Assembly: GCF_002007235.1 (NCBI RefSeq)
Contig: NZ_MUHW01000001.1
Coordinates: 248,001-312,000 of the forward strand
DNA: 64,000 nt
Source of the DNA: Oribacterium sp. C9
GTDB lineage: Bacteria > Bacillota > Clostridia > Lachnospirales > Lachnospiraceae
Reading direction: 5' to 3'
Below are positions 54,589 to 63,557 of this stretch, in pieces. Position 1 is the first letter of the stretch. The number at the start of each line of letters is the position of its first letter. Under the pieces are notes generated by a model. The model was not told the DNA's origin. It searched no databases and saw nothing but the letters and a program-made list of their open reading frames with translations. The position numbers and the translations under genes were made by a program.

Positions 54589-55530
54589 ATGATAACAAAA
54601 GATTCTAAAATATATATAGCAGGGCATCGAGGAATGGCAGGTTCGGCTATATACAGGATATTAAAAAGTAAAGGATATACTAACTTTGTACTCAGAACAT
54701 CAAAAGAACTGGACTTAACTATACAAGCAGATGTGGAACGGTTTTTTGAAAAAGAGAAGCCAGATGTTGTTATTTTGGCAGCTGCAAAAGTTGGTGGTAT
54801 AATGGCTAATATTCAGTCGCCGGCTACTTTTTTATATGATAATTTGATGATTCAAAATAATATAATTAATTCGGCCTATAAAAATGGTGTCAAAAAATTG
54901 GTTTTTCTAGGTTCATCATGCATATACCCAAGAAATTGTCCACAACCAATGAAAGAGGAATATTTACTTGATGGAAAGGTTGAACCGACTAATGAGGGAT
55001 ATGCCATTGCGAAAATAGCAGGTATGAAATTGTGCGAGATGTATAACCGCCAATATGGCACAGACTATATTAGCATTATGCCGTGTAATCTGTATGGTAT
55101 TGGAGATAGCTTTGACCCAATACGTTCGCATGTTGTGGCAGCAACGATAAGAAAGTTTCATAAAGCGAAGATTGAACATAGCCCGAACGTAACCATTTGG
55201 GGGACAGGAAATGCAAGAAGAGAATTGCTGTTTACAGATGACATGGCTGATGCGTGCGTTTATCTTATGGAGTCGTATTCTGGCAATGATTTCTTCAATG
55301 TCGGTACAGGATTCGATGTTTCGATAACGGAATTATCTTTGATGGTAAAAAAAATCGTTGGCTATGATGGAGAATTAGTTTATGATACTTCAAAACCAGA
55401 CGGTATGCCACAAAAGTTAATGGACTGTTCTAAGTTGGCAGATAGAGGATGGATCTATAAGACCAGTTTAGAAGAGGGTCTTAGAAAGACGTATCAGTGG
55501 TATTTAGATAATTACGATGAGTTTAATTAA
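54589..55530 (+). CDS. fcl: GDP-L-fucose synthase (GDP-4-keto-6-deoxymannose 3,5-epimerase/4-reductase)
   Basis: The ATG at 54589 has AAAAGGGA upstream; a TTG just before it is in frame. SDR motifs: YIAGHRGMAGSAI, AAAKVGGIMANIQSPATFLYDN, SSCIYPRNCPQPMKEEYLL, catalytic EGYAIAKIAG (YxxxK) and MPCNLYGIGDSFDP. This pattern is specific for the Fcl/WcaG family. It converts the Gmd product to GDP-L-fucose. Given the ColD-like gene two places downstream, it might instead act as a colitose synthase (ColC is a homologue), but the full Fcl motif set favours fucose. Confidence 0.9.
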   Translation: MITKDSKIYIAGHRGMAGSAIYRILKSKGYTNFVLRTSKELDLTIQADVERFFEKEKPDVVILAAAKVGGIMANIQSPATFLYDNLMIQNNIINSAYKNGVKKLVFLGSSCIYPRNCPQPMKEEYLLDGKVEPTNEGYAIAKIAGMKLCEMYNRQYGTDYISIMPCNLYGIGDSFDPIRSHVVAATIRKFHKAKIEHSPNVTIWGTGNARRELLFTDDMADACVYLMESYSGNDFFNVGTGFDVSITELSLMVKKIVGYDGELVYDTSKPDGMPQKLMDCSKLADRGWIYKTSLEEGLRKTYQWYLDNYDEFN

Positions 55531-55554
55531 ACTTTAATATGGAGGATTTATTAG

Positions 55555-56643
55555 GTGAAAAAGGCATTAATAACAGGAGTAACAGGTCAGGATGGAAGTT
55601 ATTTATCAGAACTGCTACTTGAAAAAGGCTATGAAGTTTATGGGATGATTAGAAGATCATCTGTAGATTTTCGTGAGCGTATTGCACATCTAGAGGGAAG
55701 CCTGCACTTTCACTTAGTTTATGGCGATTTGGCAGATGCGGTTTCGCTGATAAAGGTTATGACTGAAGTAAAACCTGATGAAGTATATAATTTAGCAGCA
55801 CAGTCTCATGTTCAAGTGTCATTTGATGTTCCTGAATATACAGCTGATGTGGTTGCTACTGGCGTATTAAGGATACTCGAAGCTGTAAGGATAGCAGGGA
55901 TAGCGGATACTTGTAGAATATATCAGGCATCTACATCTGAACTTTATGGAAAAGTTGAGGAAGTTCCACAGAATGAAAATACTCCTTTTCACCCATATTC
56001 TCCATATGCTGTTGCAAAGCAGTATGGATATTGGATCGTGAAAGAATATAGAGATGCATATAATATGTTCTGTTGCTCTGGAATATTGTTTAATCATGAA
56101 TCTGAAAGAAGAGGAGAAACTTTCGTTACTAGAAAAATCACCCTTGCAGCTGCTCGAATAGCTCATGGAAAACAAGATAAACTGTATCTTGGAAATTTGG
56201 ATTCGCTTCGTGATTGGGGTTATGCTAAGGATTATGTAGAATGCATGTGGCTTATTTTGCAAAATGATAAACCGGAAGATTTCGTGATTGCAACCGGGGT
56301 GCAGCATTCTGTAAGAGAGTTTACTACTCTTGCGTTCCATGAGGCAGGTATAGAACTTGAATGGAATGGAAGTGGTCTGGAAGAAAAAGGAATAGATAAA
56401 GCCACGGGAAGAGTGCTGGTTGAAGTGTCGCCTGATTTCTATCGTCCAACTGACGTTGTAAATCTTTGGGGAGATCCAACTAAGGCTAGAACTGAGCTTG
56501 GATGGAATCCGACTAAAACTTCATTTGAGGAATTGGTTAGAATAATGGTTAAACATGATATGCATAAGGTTGCTGTAGAAAGAGCAGAAGAAGTTGTAGC
56601 ATCAAATCTTGCAGAGTATCTTGAAAAAGGTATTATCAAATAA
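55555..56643 (+). CDS. gmd: GDP-mannose 4,6-dehydratase
   Basis: The GTG start at 55555 has GGAGG nine bases upstream. The 362-residue SDR shows [24 protein letters not shown] with [53 protein letters not shown] (YxxxK) and [17 protein letters not shown], all hallmarks of Gmd. It makes GDP-4-keto-6-deoxy-D-mannose, the branch point for fucose, D-rhamnose and colitose. It lies between fcl and the ColD-like gene. Confidence 0.95.
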   Translation: MKKALITGVTGQDGSYLSELLLEKGYEVYGMIRRSSVDFRERIAHLEGSLHFHLVYGDLADAVSLIKVMTEVKPDEVYNLAAQSHVQVSFDVPEYTADVVATGVLRILEAVRIAGIADTCRIYQASTSELYGKVEEVPQNENTPFHPYSPYAVAKQYGYWIVKEYRDAYNMFCCSGILFNHESERRGETFVTRKITLAAARIAHGKQDKLYLGNLDSLRDWGYAKDYVECMWLILQNDKPEDFVIATGVQHSVREFTTLAFHEAGIELEWNGSGLEEKGIDKATGRVLVEVSPDFYRPTDVVNLWGDPTKARTELGWNPTKTSFEELVRIMVKHDMHKVAVERAEEVVASNLAEYLEKGIIK

Positions 56644-56654
56644 GGAGGAGAGAT

Positions 56655-57821
56655 ATGGATTTTAAATTATGTGATAATCCTTGGGATAAAGAGGAAATAC
56701 AAGCTATCCAAAGTGTTATAGATAGTGATATGTATACGATGGGTAAGAATGTAGCTGAGTATGAAAAAGAATTTGCGGCGCATTTTGGTGCAAAGTATGC
56801 TGTTCAAGTTAGTTCGGGTTCTACAGCAAATCTTTTAGCTATCGCTACATTGGTATATTCGGGCAGACTTGAGAGAGGATCGGAAGTAATCGTACCGGCT
56901 GTTTCATGGAGTACAACATATGCACCGTTGGAACAATACGGTATGAAATTCATATTTGTAGACATCAATAAGGAAACTTTGAATTTAGATGTTGATGCGG
57001 TAAAGAGGGCAGTAACACCTAACACTAAGATGATATTTGCAGTGAATCTTCTTGGGAATTCTTGCGATTATGATGAACTGCTAAAGATATGTGATGAGCA
57101 TAATATAATTTTAATTGAAGATAATTGTGAATCACTTGGCGCAAAGTATAGAGGTAAGTTTCTAGGAACAATAGGACTTATGGGCACATACTCTACCTTT
57201 TATTCACATCATATGTGCACGATGGAAGGTGGAGTTGTTGTTACGGATGATAAGGAACTGTATGAATATATGCTTTCAATTCGTGCGCATGGATGGACAA
57301 GAAATCTTCCTAAAGATTCCACTATATATGAAAAGAAAAATGATCCTTTTTATGAGAGCTTTAATTTTATAGTCCCAGGATTTAATTTGCGTCCACTTGA
57401 AATGGAAGGGGCAATAGGACTTAAACAGTTACAAAAAATCGATAAGATGATTTCAAATAGAAGAAGTAATGCTCAATATTTTATGTCCAAGATGGAGAAA
57501 TATAGTGAGATAAGAACTCAGAAAGAGGTAGGTGAATCATCTTGGTTTGGATTTTCTTTGGTATTAACAGGAAGTCTTAAAGATAAAAGGTCTAAATTGG
57601 TGGAGGCTCTTCAGAAAGCAAATATAGAGTGTCGACCAATAGTTGCCGGTAATTTTACAAGAAATCCTGTTATTAAGTTTATGCAATATGATATACCTGA
57701 AATACTTATTAATGCTGATGAAATACATGAGCAGGGATTATTTATAGGAAATCATAGCAGTGATAACAAGGCTCAGATTGATTATTTTATAGAAACATTA
57801 GATGATTTTCTGAGAAAATAA
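56655..57821 (+). CDS. colD: PLP-dependent 3-dehydratase, ColD-like (His replaces the PLP lysine)
   Basis: A DegT-fold protein of 388 residues, the length of E. coli ColD. Where transaminases have the Schiff-base lysine, this protein has His185 in TFYSHHMCTMEGG, the replacement known for GDP-4-keto-6-deoxy-D-mannose 3-dehydratase (ColD) and for RfbH. Gmd immediately upstream supplies the GDP-linked substrate, and no CDP-sugar genes are near, so ColD is the better reading. The product would be GDP-4-keto-3,6-dideoxymannose, the precursor of L-colitose. AAGGAGGAGAG precedes the ATG. Confidence 0.8.
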   Translation: MDFKLCDNPWDKEEIQAIQSVIDSDMYTMGKNVAEYEKEFAAHFGAKYAVQVSSGSTANLLAIATLVYSGRLERGSEVIVPAVSWSTTYAPLEQYGMKFIFVDINKETLNLDVDAVKRAVTPNTKMIFAVNLLGNSCDYDELLKICDEHNIILIEDNCESLGAKYRGKFLGTIGLMGTYSTFYSHHMCTMEGGVVVTDDKELYEYMLSIRAHGWTRNLPKDSTIYEKKNDPFYESFNFIVPGFNLRPLEMEGAIGLKQLQKIDKMISNRRSNAQYFMSKMEKYSEIRTQKEVGESSWFGFSLVLTGSLKDKRSKLVEALQKANIECRPIVAGNFTRNPVIKFMQYDIPEILINADEIHEQGLFIGNHSSDNKAQIDYFIETLDDFLRK

Positions 57822-57838
57822 TATATTATAACAAATTA

Positions 57839-57906
57839 CCGTATGATTTAAGAGGTGGCAATAAACCCAATGTTGATACCTTTATAATCATACGGCATAT
57901 TTTTTA
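57839..57906 (+). terminator. Terminator ending the AT-rich capsule-type operon
   Basis: CCGTATGATT (57839-57848) pairs perfectly with AATCATACGG (57886-57895); AGGT/ACCT and nearby bases extend the structure inside. CATATTTTTTATTG follows. Confidence 0.75.
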
Positions 57907-57955
57907 TTGTACGTTCAAGTATAGACGAAATTATGATAAGAGCGGTGAATGAAAC

Positions 57956-59272
57956 ATGAATATCATTTTATTATCTGGTGGTTCCGGAAAGAGACTCTGG
58001 CCCCTGTCAAACGACATCAGATCCAAGCAGTTCATAAAGATCTTTAAGGAATCGGACGGCTCCTATGAGTCCATGGCTCAGAGGATGTACAGATCCATAA
58101 AAAAGATAGATGCAGAAGCAAAGGTTACTGTGGCTACATCAAAGGCTCAGGTTTCCACTATCCACAATCAGTTAGGTGAGGATGTGGGAGTTTCCGTAGA
58201 GCCATGCAGACGAGATACATTTCCGGCCATAGCACTGGCAACAGCATACCTTCATGATGTGCTTCATGTGGGAGAAGACGAGGCAGTGGTGGTCTGTCCT
58301 GTGGATCCTTATGTTGATGATGACTATTTTGCGGCACTGAAAAAGCTTGCAGAGCTTGCGGAGAAAGGTGATGCCAATCTCACACTTCTCGGTATGGAGC
58401 CTACCTATCCGAGCGAAAAGTACGGATACATCATCCCTGAGAGTAAGGACCCTGTCAGCAGGGTTTCAAGATTTAAGGAAAAGCCTGATGAGGAAACCGC
58501 AAAGAAATATATAGCAGAGGGAGCCCTTTGGAACGGCGGCATCTTTGCCTATAAGCTAGGCTATGTGCTGAAAAGGGCTCATGAGCTCATAGACTTCAAG
58601 GATTATGATGATCTTTATGAGCATTACGGAGATTACACAAAGATCTCCTTTGACTACGCGGTTGTTGAGAAGGAGCCTAGCATTCAGGTGCTTCGTTTCG
58701 ACGGTCTATGGAAAGATCTCGGAACCTGGAATACCCTTACCGAGGCTATGTCCGAAAAGATAGTAGGCAAGGGAGAGATGAGTGATTCCTGTGACAATGT
58801 TCATATTGTGAACGATCTGGATGTTCCGGTGTTAGCAATAGGAGTGAAGGATGTTGTTATATCTGCGTCTCCGGAGGGGATTTTAGTGTCGGATAAGACC
58901 GAAAGTTCTTACATTAAGCCATTTGTCGACAAAATGAAACAGCCGGTGATGTTTGCAGAGAAGTCATGGGGAACATATCTGGTTCTCGATGTTGAGAAAG
59001 AATCTATGACTATAAAGGTGACTTTACATGCGGGCAATGCAATGAATTATCATAGTCACGATCATAGAGATGAGGTCTGGACTGTTATTTCGGGAATCGG
59101 AAGAACTGTGGTCGATGGTATGATTCAGTATGTAAAGACAGGAGATGTCGTAACAATGCAAGCAGGCTGCAGACATACTATAATTGCAGATTCGGAATTA
59201 CAGCTCATCGAGGTGCAGATAGGAAAGGAAATCAGTGTTCATGACAAGCACAAGTACAAGCTGGAGATCTGA
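57956..59272 (+). CDS. manC: Mannose-1-phosphate guanylyltransferase with C-terminal cupin
   Basis: Makes GDP-mannose, the substrate of Gmd. The nucleotidyltransferase domain (about 1-270) starts with the signature IILLSGGSGKRLWPLS, then SKQFIKI, EPCRRDTFPAIALA, FKEKPDEETA and WNGGIFAYKL. The C-terminal part (about 320-438) is the mannose-6-phosphate-isomerase type II cupin (SWGTYLVLDVEKESMTIKV, NYHSHDHRDEVWTVISG). At 438 residues it is slightly shorter than the usual 470, and no phosphomannomutase gene lies in the window. The 5' two-thirds looks richer in G+C than the AT-rich cluster before it. Confidence 0.92.
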   Translation: MNIILLSGGSGKRLWPLSNDIRSKQFIKIFKESDGSYESMAQRMYRSIKKIDAEAKVTVATSKAQVSTIHNQLGEDVGVSVEPCRRDTFPAIALATAYLHDVLHVGEDEAVVVCPVDPYVDDDYFAALKKLAELAEKGDANLTLLGMEPTYPSEKYGYIIPESKDPVSRVSRFKEKPDEETAKKYIAEGALWNGGIFAYKLGYVLKRAHELIDFKDYDDLYEHYGDYTKISFDYAVVEKEPSIQVLRFDGLWKDLGTWNTLTEAMSEKIVGKGEMSDSCDNVHIVNDLDVPVLAIGVKDVVISASPEGILVSDKTESSYIKPFVDKMKQPVMFAEKSWGTYLVLDVEKESMTIKVTLHAGNAMNYHSHDHRDEVWTVISGIGRTVVDGMIQYVKTGDVVTMQAGCRHTIIADSELQLIEVQIGKEISVHDKHKYKLEI

Positions 59273-59349
59273 AGATGAGGGAGCTTTAGATAAGCAAAGC
59301 TATTATTTCATTTGTGCTAAGCAAGGTGTGACTTAAAGGACAAAACATA

Positions 59350-59378
59350 ATCACGTTGGTGCCTGACAGCAACGTGAT
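59350..59378 (+). other. Hairpin in the manC-gmhA spacer
   Basis: ATCACGTTG (59350-59358) and CAACGTGAT (59370-59378) pair perfectly around an 11-nt loop. No T-run follows, so termination is unclear. Confidence 0.5.
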
Positions 59379-59445
59379 CAATATAGCGTTAACTTTAAGG
59401 AAGCCATAGAAAAAAACTGAGTAAGTTAGATGGGAGTAAACCTGT

Positions 59446-60099
59446 ATGCAAAACAGATTAGTAAGACATATAGAAACGTTGATTAATAGATATCCGTCAC
59501 TTGAATCATGTAAGAATGACATAATAAAGGCATATGACATACTTGAATCTTGCTATGAAAGTGACCATAAATTGTTGATTGCTGGAAATGGTGGGTCGGC
59601 TGCGGATTCAGAGCACATAGCCGGTGAACTTATGAAGAGGTTTAAGATATGTAGAACGGTTCCTGCTGAATTTGAGGAAAGACTTATCTCTGTTGATCCG
59701 GAGAGGGGAAAGACATTAGCACATAATCTCGAGCGTGGCTTGATGGCCATTCCGCTTGTTGCTCATGAGGCATTGTCAACTGCTTATATTAACGATGTGG
59801 ATGGGTTGGGGGTTTTTGCACAACAGCTTTATGGATTTGGAAGACCGGGAGATGTATTTTGGGGAATAAGCACTTCCGGAAATTCAAAGAATGTTATGTC
59901 TGCAACAGTTGTTGCAAGAGCGCTAGGAATAAAAGTTATAGGACTTACAGGAGCAAATGGCGGTGAGTTGGCATCAGTAGCTGATGTGGCTATCCGAGTT
60001 CCTGAGACAGAGACCTATATGATACAGGAGCTGCATCTTCCGGTTTATCATTGCCTTTGCCTTATGCTCGAAGATAGATTTTTCGGGGATAGTGACTGA
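59446..60099 (+). CDS. gmhA: Sedoheptulose-7-phosphate isomerase (phosphoheptose isomerase)
   Basis: SIS-domain enzyme turning sedoheptulose 7-phosphate into D-glycero-D-manno-heptose 7-phosphate, the first step to GDP-heptose. Motifs: LLIAGNGGSAADSEHIAGEL with zinc ligands H57 and E61, GISTSGNSKNVM (sugar-phosphate loop) and MIQELHLPVYH with Q194 and H202 at the spacing of the E. coli ligands Q172/H180. At 217 residues it is about 25 longer than the E. coli enzyme, through a loop around 70-115. GGGAG precedes the ATG. It lies 58 bp before the fused downstream enzymes. Confidence 0.93.
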   Translation: MQNRLVRHIETLINRYPSLESCKNDIIKAYDILESCYESDHKLLIAGNGGSAADSEHIAGELMKRFKICRTVPAEFEERLISVDPERGKTLAHNLERGLMAIPLVAHEALSTAYINDVDGLGVFAQQLYGFGRPGDVFWGISTSGNSKNVMSATVVARALGIKVIGLTGANGGELASVADVAIRVPETETYMIQELHLPVYHCLCLMLEDRFFGDSD

Positions 60100-60157
60100 A
60101 ATTTGTGCATCTGGATGTATTCATTGTAATAAAAGGTAATTATTAAGGATAGAGATA

Positions 60158-61498
60158 ATGAAAACAGTAATTATGGCCGGTGGTAAGGGCACCCGTATTT
60201 CAGAGCTATTTCCGAATATTCCCAAGCCCTTAGTGCCTATAAAAAATAGTGAAGGGATTGAGAAACCCGTGCTTCAATGGGAAATAGAATCACTGACTTC
60301 CCAAGGATTTAGAGATATAGTACTTACTGTATCGCATATGGCTGACCAGATCATAACTTATTTTGGTGATGGAAGTGCATATGGCGTAAAGATTGGGTAT
60401 TACAGAGAGGATAAGCCGCTTGGTAATGCCGGTGCTCTGTTCAAGATGCGTGATTGGCTGGGTGTTGAGCCCTTTCTTTTGTTAAATGCTGATGCAATTT
60501 TTGACGTGGATTTCAATAGGATGGTTGAATATCATAAAGAGCATGATGCGTTTGTGACATTGTTCACACATCCTAATTCACATCCATATGATTCGGGGCT
60601 TATTATTGCGACATCTGATGGTGCGGTACAGCGCTGGCTGACGAAAGAGGATAAAAGACCAAAGTGGTACAAGAATAGAGTTAATGCCGGACTTCATGTT
60701 ATCGATCCGATAGTTTTGGATATGGTCGGTGTAGACGTGGAAAATGTGGGCGCAGAAGATGAGAACGGAAACATTGTAAAAGTAGATCTTGATAGACAGA
60801 TTTTGAAACCGCTTTGTGGAAGTGAAAAAATGTTTGCCTATGATTCTCCGGAATATGTTAAAGATATGGGAACGGCAGAACGATTCCACTCAGTATGCTA
60901 CGATTTTCAGAATGGTTTAGTTGGAGCGAAGAACTTATCAAATCCTCAGAAGGCCATATTTTTGGATAGAGATGGCACCATAAATAAGTACGTAGGTTTT
61001 CTGAGAAATATAGATGATTTTGAGTTACTGCCGGGAGTTTCTGAGGCTATAAGACTTATAAATTCTGCAGGATATCTTACGATAGTGGTGACGAATCAAC
61101 CGGTGATTGCAAGAGGCGAGGTGTCTGTTCCTCAGTTGGATGAGATACATAATAAAATGGAGACTCTTTTGGGTGCTGATGGTGCATATGTCGATGGTAT
61201 TTATTATTGTCCGCATCATCCTGACTCAGGATTTGAAGGAGAAGTTAAATCTTTAAAAATCAATTGTGATTGCCGTAAGCCAAAACCGGGAATGCTTTTG
61301 AAAGCAGTCAGAGAGTTTAACATTGATTTGAAGAATTCATGGATGATCGGTGATGGAGCAAATGATGTGAAAGCAGGTATAGCTGCGGGGACGCATACGG
61401 CTTTAATTAAAGAGGTCGGTGGAGATACTGAGACATATGGCGCGGATGTAGTTGAAGGTAGTTTGCTGGAGGCTGTGAAGAGGATACTTGAAAAGTAA
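60158..61498 (+). CDS. Fused heptose-1-phosphate guanylyltransferase (HddC) and heptose-1,7-bisphosphate phosphatase (GmhB)
   Basis: The N-terminal domain (about 1-240) is a sugar-phosphate nucleotidyltransferase: VIMAGGKGTRISELFPNIPKPLVPI, EDKPLGNAGALF and LLLNADAIFDVDF. The C-terminal domain (about 262-446) is a HAD phosphatase of GmhB type: AIFLDRDGTINKY, VVTNQPVIARGEV, the zinc loop CPHHP followed by CDCRKPKPG (about 351-376), and MIGDGANDVKAG. Together with HddA and GmhA these give all four steps to GDP-D-glycero-alpha-D-manno-heptose, the last two on one polypeptide, although in pathway order phosphatase acts before guanylyltransferase. AAGGATAGAG precedes the ATG. Confidence 0.9.
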   Translation: MKTVIMAGGKGTRISELFPNIPKPLVPIKNSEGIEKPVLQWEIESLTSQGFRDIVLTVSHMADQIITYFGDGSAYGVKIGYYREDKPLGNAGALFKMRDWLGVEPFLLLNADAIFDVDFNRMVEYHKEHDAFVTLFTHPNSHPYDSGLIIATSDGAVQRWLTKEDKRPKWYKNRVNAGLHVIDPIVLDMVGVDVENVGAEDENGNIVKVDLDRQILKPLCGSEKMFAYDSPEYVKDMGTAERFHSVCYDFQNGLVGAKNLSNPQKAIFLDRDGTINKYVGFLRNIDDFELLPGVSEAIRLINSAGYLTIVVTNQPVIARGEVSVPQLDEIHNKMETLLGADGAYVDGIYYCPHHPDSGFEGEVKSLKINCDCRKPKPGMLLKAVREFNIDLKNSWMIGDGANDVKAGIAAGTHTALIKEVGGDTETYGADVVEGSLLEAVKRILEK

Positions 61499-61531
61499 CT
61501 AGACTTACGTACCATTAAAAGAGGCTTATAA

Positions 61532-63418
61532 ATGGAAAGTATGGACTTAAAAAATGAGTCTGATTCAAAATTGAAAGTTTCAAATTGCATTTTTTTAGAT
61601 TTGATTATTTCGATCGTTACGGTTTGGGTTTTGTTTGTTAGCCCAGAGATTACAAACATAAAAAATTTTTCGACATATGGAATAAAGTATTCCTTAATAG
61701 CTATTCTGATATTTGGATTATATAAAAAATCCGGGAGCATCCGAAACGAATTATTTGATTATATCTTATTCAAAGTTGCTTTTATTCTGTTTGGTATTTT
61801 TAATACAGCCGGGATATACATGTATTATAAAAAAAGCTTTCCGGATTCAATATTCGGGTGGTGGGATTTTGTATTACGAGTATTTGTATATGCTGTACTT
61901 TTCTATAAGTGTCTTAACTTGCTGATATATTATTTTAAAGGATCCTTTGAAACGTTTGATTCCAGCTTTGTTGAGAAAATCTGTAATATAGAACAGAATT
62001 TTAAAAAAAGAATCGGACTTAAGGAGATAATTGAAGTCGCAAATAGACATAGATATCTGTTTATTACAGTGTTTATATTTCTATGTTGGCTTCCGTGGAT
62101 CGTTACATTCTATCCGGCTAGTATCGAGATGGATACCTATTGGCCTATCGAGCAATTCCTAGGAATAAAAGAGAAATCCAATCATCATCCATGGACTTAT
62201 GTCCTGATAGTGGGTGGATTTTATGACTTGGGGCTAAAGATAGGTGATAAGAATATCGGAATGTTCTTGTACATTCTTATAAGAGATGTCATATGTGCTG
62301 CGATATATGGAACAGTAGTTATGAGTTTACTTGAAAAGAATGTAAAAAGAGCCGTGTGTTTTGCAGTGATGCTGTTCTATGCCATAACGCCTGTATTTGG
62401 CGCATATTCGAAACATGCATTTAAAAATACATTGGCCGCAGCGTTATTTTCGCTTTTTATGCTTATGGCGGTTGAGGTAGTAGGACATCTTAAAAATGAT
62501 ACCTTTTCTTGGAAAAACAGTTTGAGATTAGGTGGAAGTGCATTTGCGCTTTGCGTGTTTTTAAATAATGGGATTTATGTTACAGTTCCGATTGTAGTGA
62601 TAATCTGCTTTGTTTTAGTAATGAAGCGAAAAGTACGAACAGCTCTTTTGTGTTTTGTTATAATGCTATCGTTCTTTGGCTATCATAAACTTGGGATGAT
62701 GTATTTTGGCATCACGCCTTCGAGTCAGGCCGAGGCTATGGCCATCCCTATGCAGCAGGTTACCAGAACGATAAAATATAATATGGCAACTTTATCGGAT
62801 GAAGATAAGGAGATGCTGAAGGAATATGGTGATTTGAATAGTATTTCAGAGGCATATGATCCTCTGATTTCTGACCCGATAAAGACTATTTGGATGGATG
62901 AGCATCATGGAGCTAGAGAATTAATGAAACCATGGTGCAGATTGCTGGTTAAATATCCGATGACATATATTGAAGCATTTATCGGGCATAGCTATGGTTA
63001 TTATGCATTTACACCTAGAGAAAAAGAACATGCCGGAAATGGTAACAGTGGTATGACATTGTTCCATTGGGTTAAGGATCCTATATATTCGGATGAGTTC
63101 ACATGTGATTATATTGATGGATTTGAAACCGGACGAAAGCTTCTTGAAAAATGGGCGGATTTATGGGATGTGATTCCGATACTAAACTTAACGGATACTA
63201 TGCCTCTGTATACATGGAGTATAGTATTTATGGGAATCTGGATGATAAAGAGGCGGAAGTTTTTAATGCTGATTCCTGTCATGGCAAGTTTGCTGATGAT
63301 TCTTACTTGTATAGCGTCTCCGGTAAACGGTTGCTTTAGATATTTTAGTTCTGTCGCTGCGGCTTTTCCTGTTTTGTTTGCGCTTGTTAAGCAAGATGAC
63401 AGATGTACGTGTGAGTGA
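61532..63418 (+). CDS. Large GT-C-like membrane protein (DUF6020-type)
   Basis: A 628-residue protein with about 12-14 hydrophobic helices. After the first third, PASIEMDTYWPIEQFLG, with D/E residues in an external loop after a helix, then KSNHHPWTYVLIVGGFYDLG, resembles the catalytic loop of GT-C glycosyltransferases. Further on, SKHAFKNTLAAALFSLFMLMAVE and the periplasmic HSYGYYAFTPRE segment are familiar from large clostridial surface-locus proteins of this type. It could transfer a lipid-phosphate-linked sugar, such as the product of the GtrB-like enzyme at 12485, on the outer face. The function is not established. Confidence 0.7.
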   Translation: MESMDLKNESDSKLKVSNCIFLDLIISIVTVWVLFVSPEITNIKNFSTYGIKYSLIAILIFGLYKKSGSIRNELFDYILFKVAFILFGIFNTAGIYMYYKKSFPDSIFGWWDFVLRVFVYAVLFYKCLNLLIYYFKGSFETFDSSFVEKICNIEQNFKKRIGLKEIIEVANRHRYLFITVFIFLCWLPWIVTFYPASIEMDTYWPIEQFLGIKEKSNHHPWTYVLIVGGFYDLGLKIGDKNIGMFLYILIRDVICAAIYGTVVMSLLEKNVKRAVCFAVMLFYAITPVFGAYSKHAFKNTLAAALFSLFMLMAVEVVGHLKNDTFSWKNSLRLGGSAFALCVFLNNGIYVTVPIVVIICFVLVMKRKVRTALLCFVIMLSFFGYHKLGMMYFGITPSSQAEAMAIPMQQVTRTIKYNMATLSDEDKEMLKEYGDLNSISEAYDPLISDPIKTIWMDEHHGARELMKPWCRLLVKYPMTYIEAFIGHSYGYYAFTPREKEHAGNGNSGMTLFHWVKDPIYSDEFTCDYIDGFETGRKLLEKWADLWDVIPILNLTDTMPLYTWSIVFMGIWMIKRRKFLMLIPVMASLLMILTCIASPVNGCFRYFSSVAAAFPVLFALVKQDDRCTCE

Positions 63419-63477
63419 TGTACAACTGTTAGTCCATGCTGCTGGATAGTTTTATTTGAAAAAGTACTATTTTATCT

Positions 63478-63506
63478 CTTTTGTAATATGAAAATTCTGT
63501 TAAAAT
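63478..63506 (+). promoter_or_regulatory. Extended -10 promoter before the last gene
   Basis: TAAAAT (63501-63506) with TG one base upstream; the -35 (CTTTTG, 17-bp spacer) is weak. It has the same TGTTAAAATGA core as the site at 38811. Confidence 0.45.
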
Positions 63507-63557
63507 GAGATTTGCTGAGAAAGTAAATCGATATTACCTGAAAGGATCATATATTAA

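Noticed and set aside
56655-57821. Perosamine or other 4-aminotransferase
   Set aside because: The PLP lysine is replaced by His185, which points to a 3-dehydratase of ColD/RfbH type rather than a transaminase.
59350-59378. Terminator after manC
   Set aside because: The hairpin is perfect, but no U-tract follows, so I list it only as a hairpin.
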